Position numbers and translations under genes: made by a program
Part shown: positions 6,738 through 7,088 of the stretch, piece after piece
Position numbering within the stretch: the first letter of the stretch is position 1
Layout of the letters: the number at the start of each line of letters is the position of its first letter
Notes under the pieces: generated by a model
Told to the model about the DNA's origin: nothing
Database searches by the model: none
The model's input: only the letters and a program-made list of their open reading frames with translations
Assembly (NCBI GenBank): GCA_038248955.1
Contig: JBBRWW010000143.1
Coordinates: forward strand, 1-7,088
DNA from: Lysobacter_K sp038248955
GTDB taxonomy: Bacteria; Pseudomonadota; Gammaproteobacteria; Xanthomonadales; Xanthomonadaceae
Length of the DNA stretch: 7,088 bases
Direction: 5' to 3'

Positions 6738-6744
6738 CCTTTTC
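6738..6744 (-). promoter_or_regulatory. Ribosome binding site of the EAL gene
   Basis: On the minus strand GAAAAGG ends seven bases before the ATG at 6730. It supports the start that includes the CxxC N-terminus instead of a later start at Met32. Confidence 0.65.
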
Positions 6745-7088
6745 TGATCCGACCGGCAGTCTAGACCCGTGTGCCGCCCGGGCCGATGACGGCAGGCGAG
6801 CCACGACCACATCCGTGCCCCGGTTCACGTTTTGCCTGTACCACCATCAAACGCGCCGCGGTGGTGCGCGCGCCAGGCCACGCCTTCAGACCGCGTCCTC
6901 GATTGGGTCGCGGCCGGCGCTGTTTGCGTGGTGCGCCCTGGATGCGTCGGCCGCCATCTGCCGTTCCCGTATTCCCAGTCCCGGCGTGGGCGCGGCTTTC
7001 CAGATGCGTCGACCCGCTCCTGGCGGCAAGCGCGAGCGGCGATGGCTGAATGCGCCTGCGCTCAAGGCGCGGGCGCCGGCGCGCGCCC
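6745..7088. other. GC-rich region with no supported gene
   Basis: About 340 bases upstream of the EAL gene. Several frames stay open, including one on the plus strand (6771-7049) and two on the minus strand that run in from the right edge, but their translations are Arg/Pro/Gly-rich and unrecognisable. A TAGACT hexamer on the minus strand near 6758-6763 might be a weak -10 for the EAL gene. An ACCACC/GGTGGT inverted repeat (6840-6845 with 6860-6865) and a loose triplet of TTCCC-type units (6963-6982) are visible. A plus-strand gene could begin near 7042 or 7050, but too little remains to judge. Confidence 0.5.

Noticed and set aside
6771..7049. A 92-codon plus-strand ORF in the right-end region
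   Set aside because: Pro/Arg-rich translation with no motif and no ribosome site; typical GC-driven open frame.
6888..7088. A minus-strand frame open from the right edge and ending at 6888, with a partly protein-like C-terminus (RDPIEDAV)
   Set aside because: Too short and too Arg/Ala-rich to support; no domain recognised and the upstream part is outside the window.

Overview
This is a GC-rich window (about two thirds G+C by eye) with the look of ordinary chromosome from a gammaproteobacterium, most likely of the Xanthomonadaceae/Lysobacteraceae group (Lysobacter, Luteimonas, Stenotrophomonas and relatives). That placement is inferred from the gene set (DUF3297, a DUF6630-like protein, an Atm1-type exporter, a short EAL protein with an N-terminal CxxC), the codon bias and the style of the intergenic DNA. 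No alignment was possible.

Layout from left to right. (1) A plus-strand gene, cut by the left edge inside its signal peptide, encodes a sialidase-like beta-propeller lipoprotein with six Asp-box (BNR) motifs. (2) After a compact hairpin between convergent genes come two minus-strand genes: a small acidic DUF6630-like protein and, upstream of it, a full-length Atm1/ABCB7-type ABC half-transporter. (3) A 206-base divergent spacer separates the transporter from a plus-strand FAS1 (fasciclin) lipoprotein, which ends at a textbook rho-independent terminator. (4) A plus-strand gene for an 83-residue DUF3297 protein follows. (5) A convergent minus-strand gene encodes a stand-alone EAL-domain c-di-GMP phosphodiesterase with all expected catalytic residues. 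(6) The last roughly 360 bases hold no gene I can support.

The genes do not form an obvious pathway. Two are predicted envelope lipoproteins (propeller and FAS1), one is an inner-membrane exporter tied in its family to glutathione/Fe-S or metal homeostasis, one degrades c-di-GMP, and two are small conserved proteins of unknown function. Strand switches and spacers suggest mostly single-gene transcription units; only the transporter and the DUF6630-like gene could share a transcript.

I see no mobile element, CRISPR array, tRNA/rRNA, phage gene or defence system. The many long overlapping ORFs are shadows typical of high-GC DNA. The items most worth a second look are the N-terminal CxxC on the EAL protein, the Met-rich linker of the FAS1 lipoprotein, the ten-proline stalling tract in the propeller lipoprotein, and the two DUF proteins. 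I do not see evidence for a new multi-gene system.
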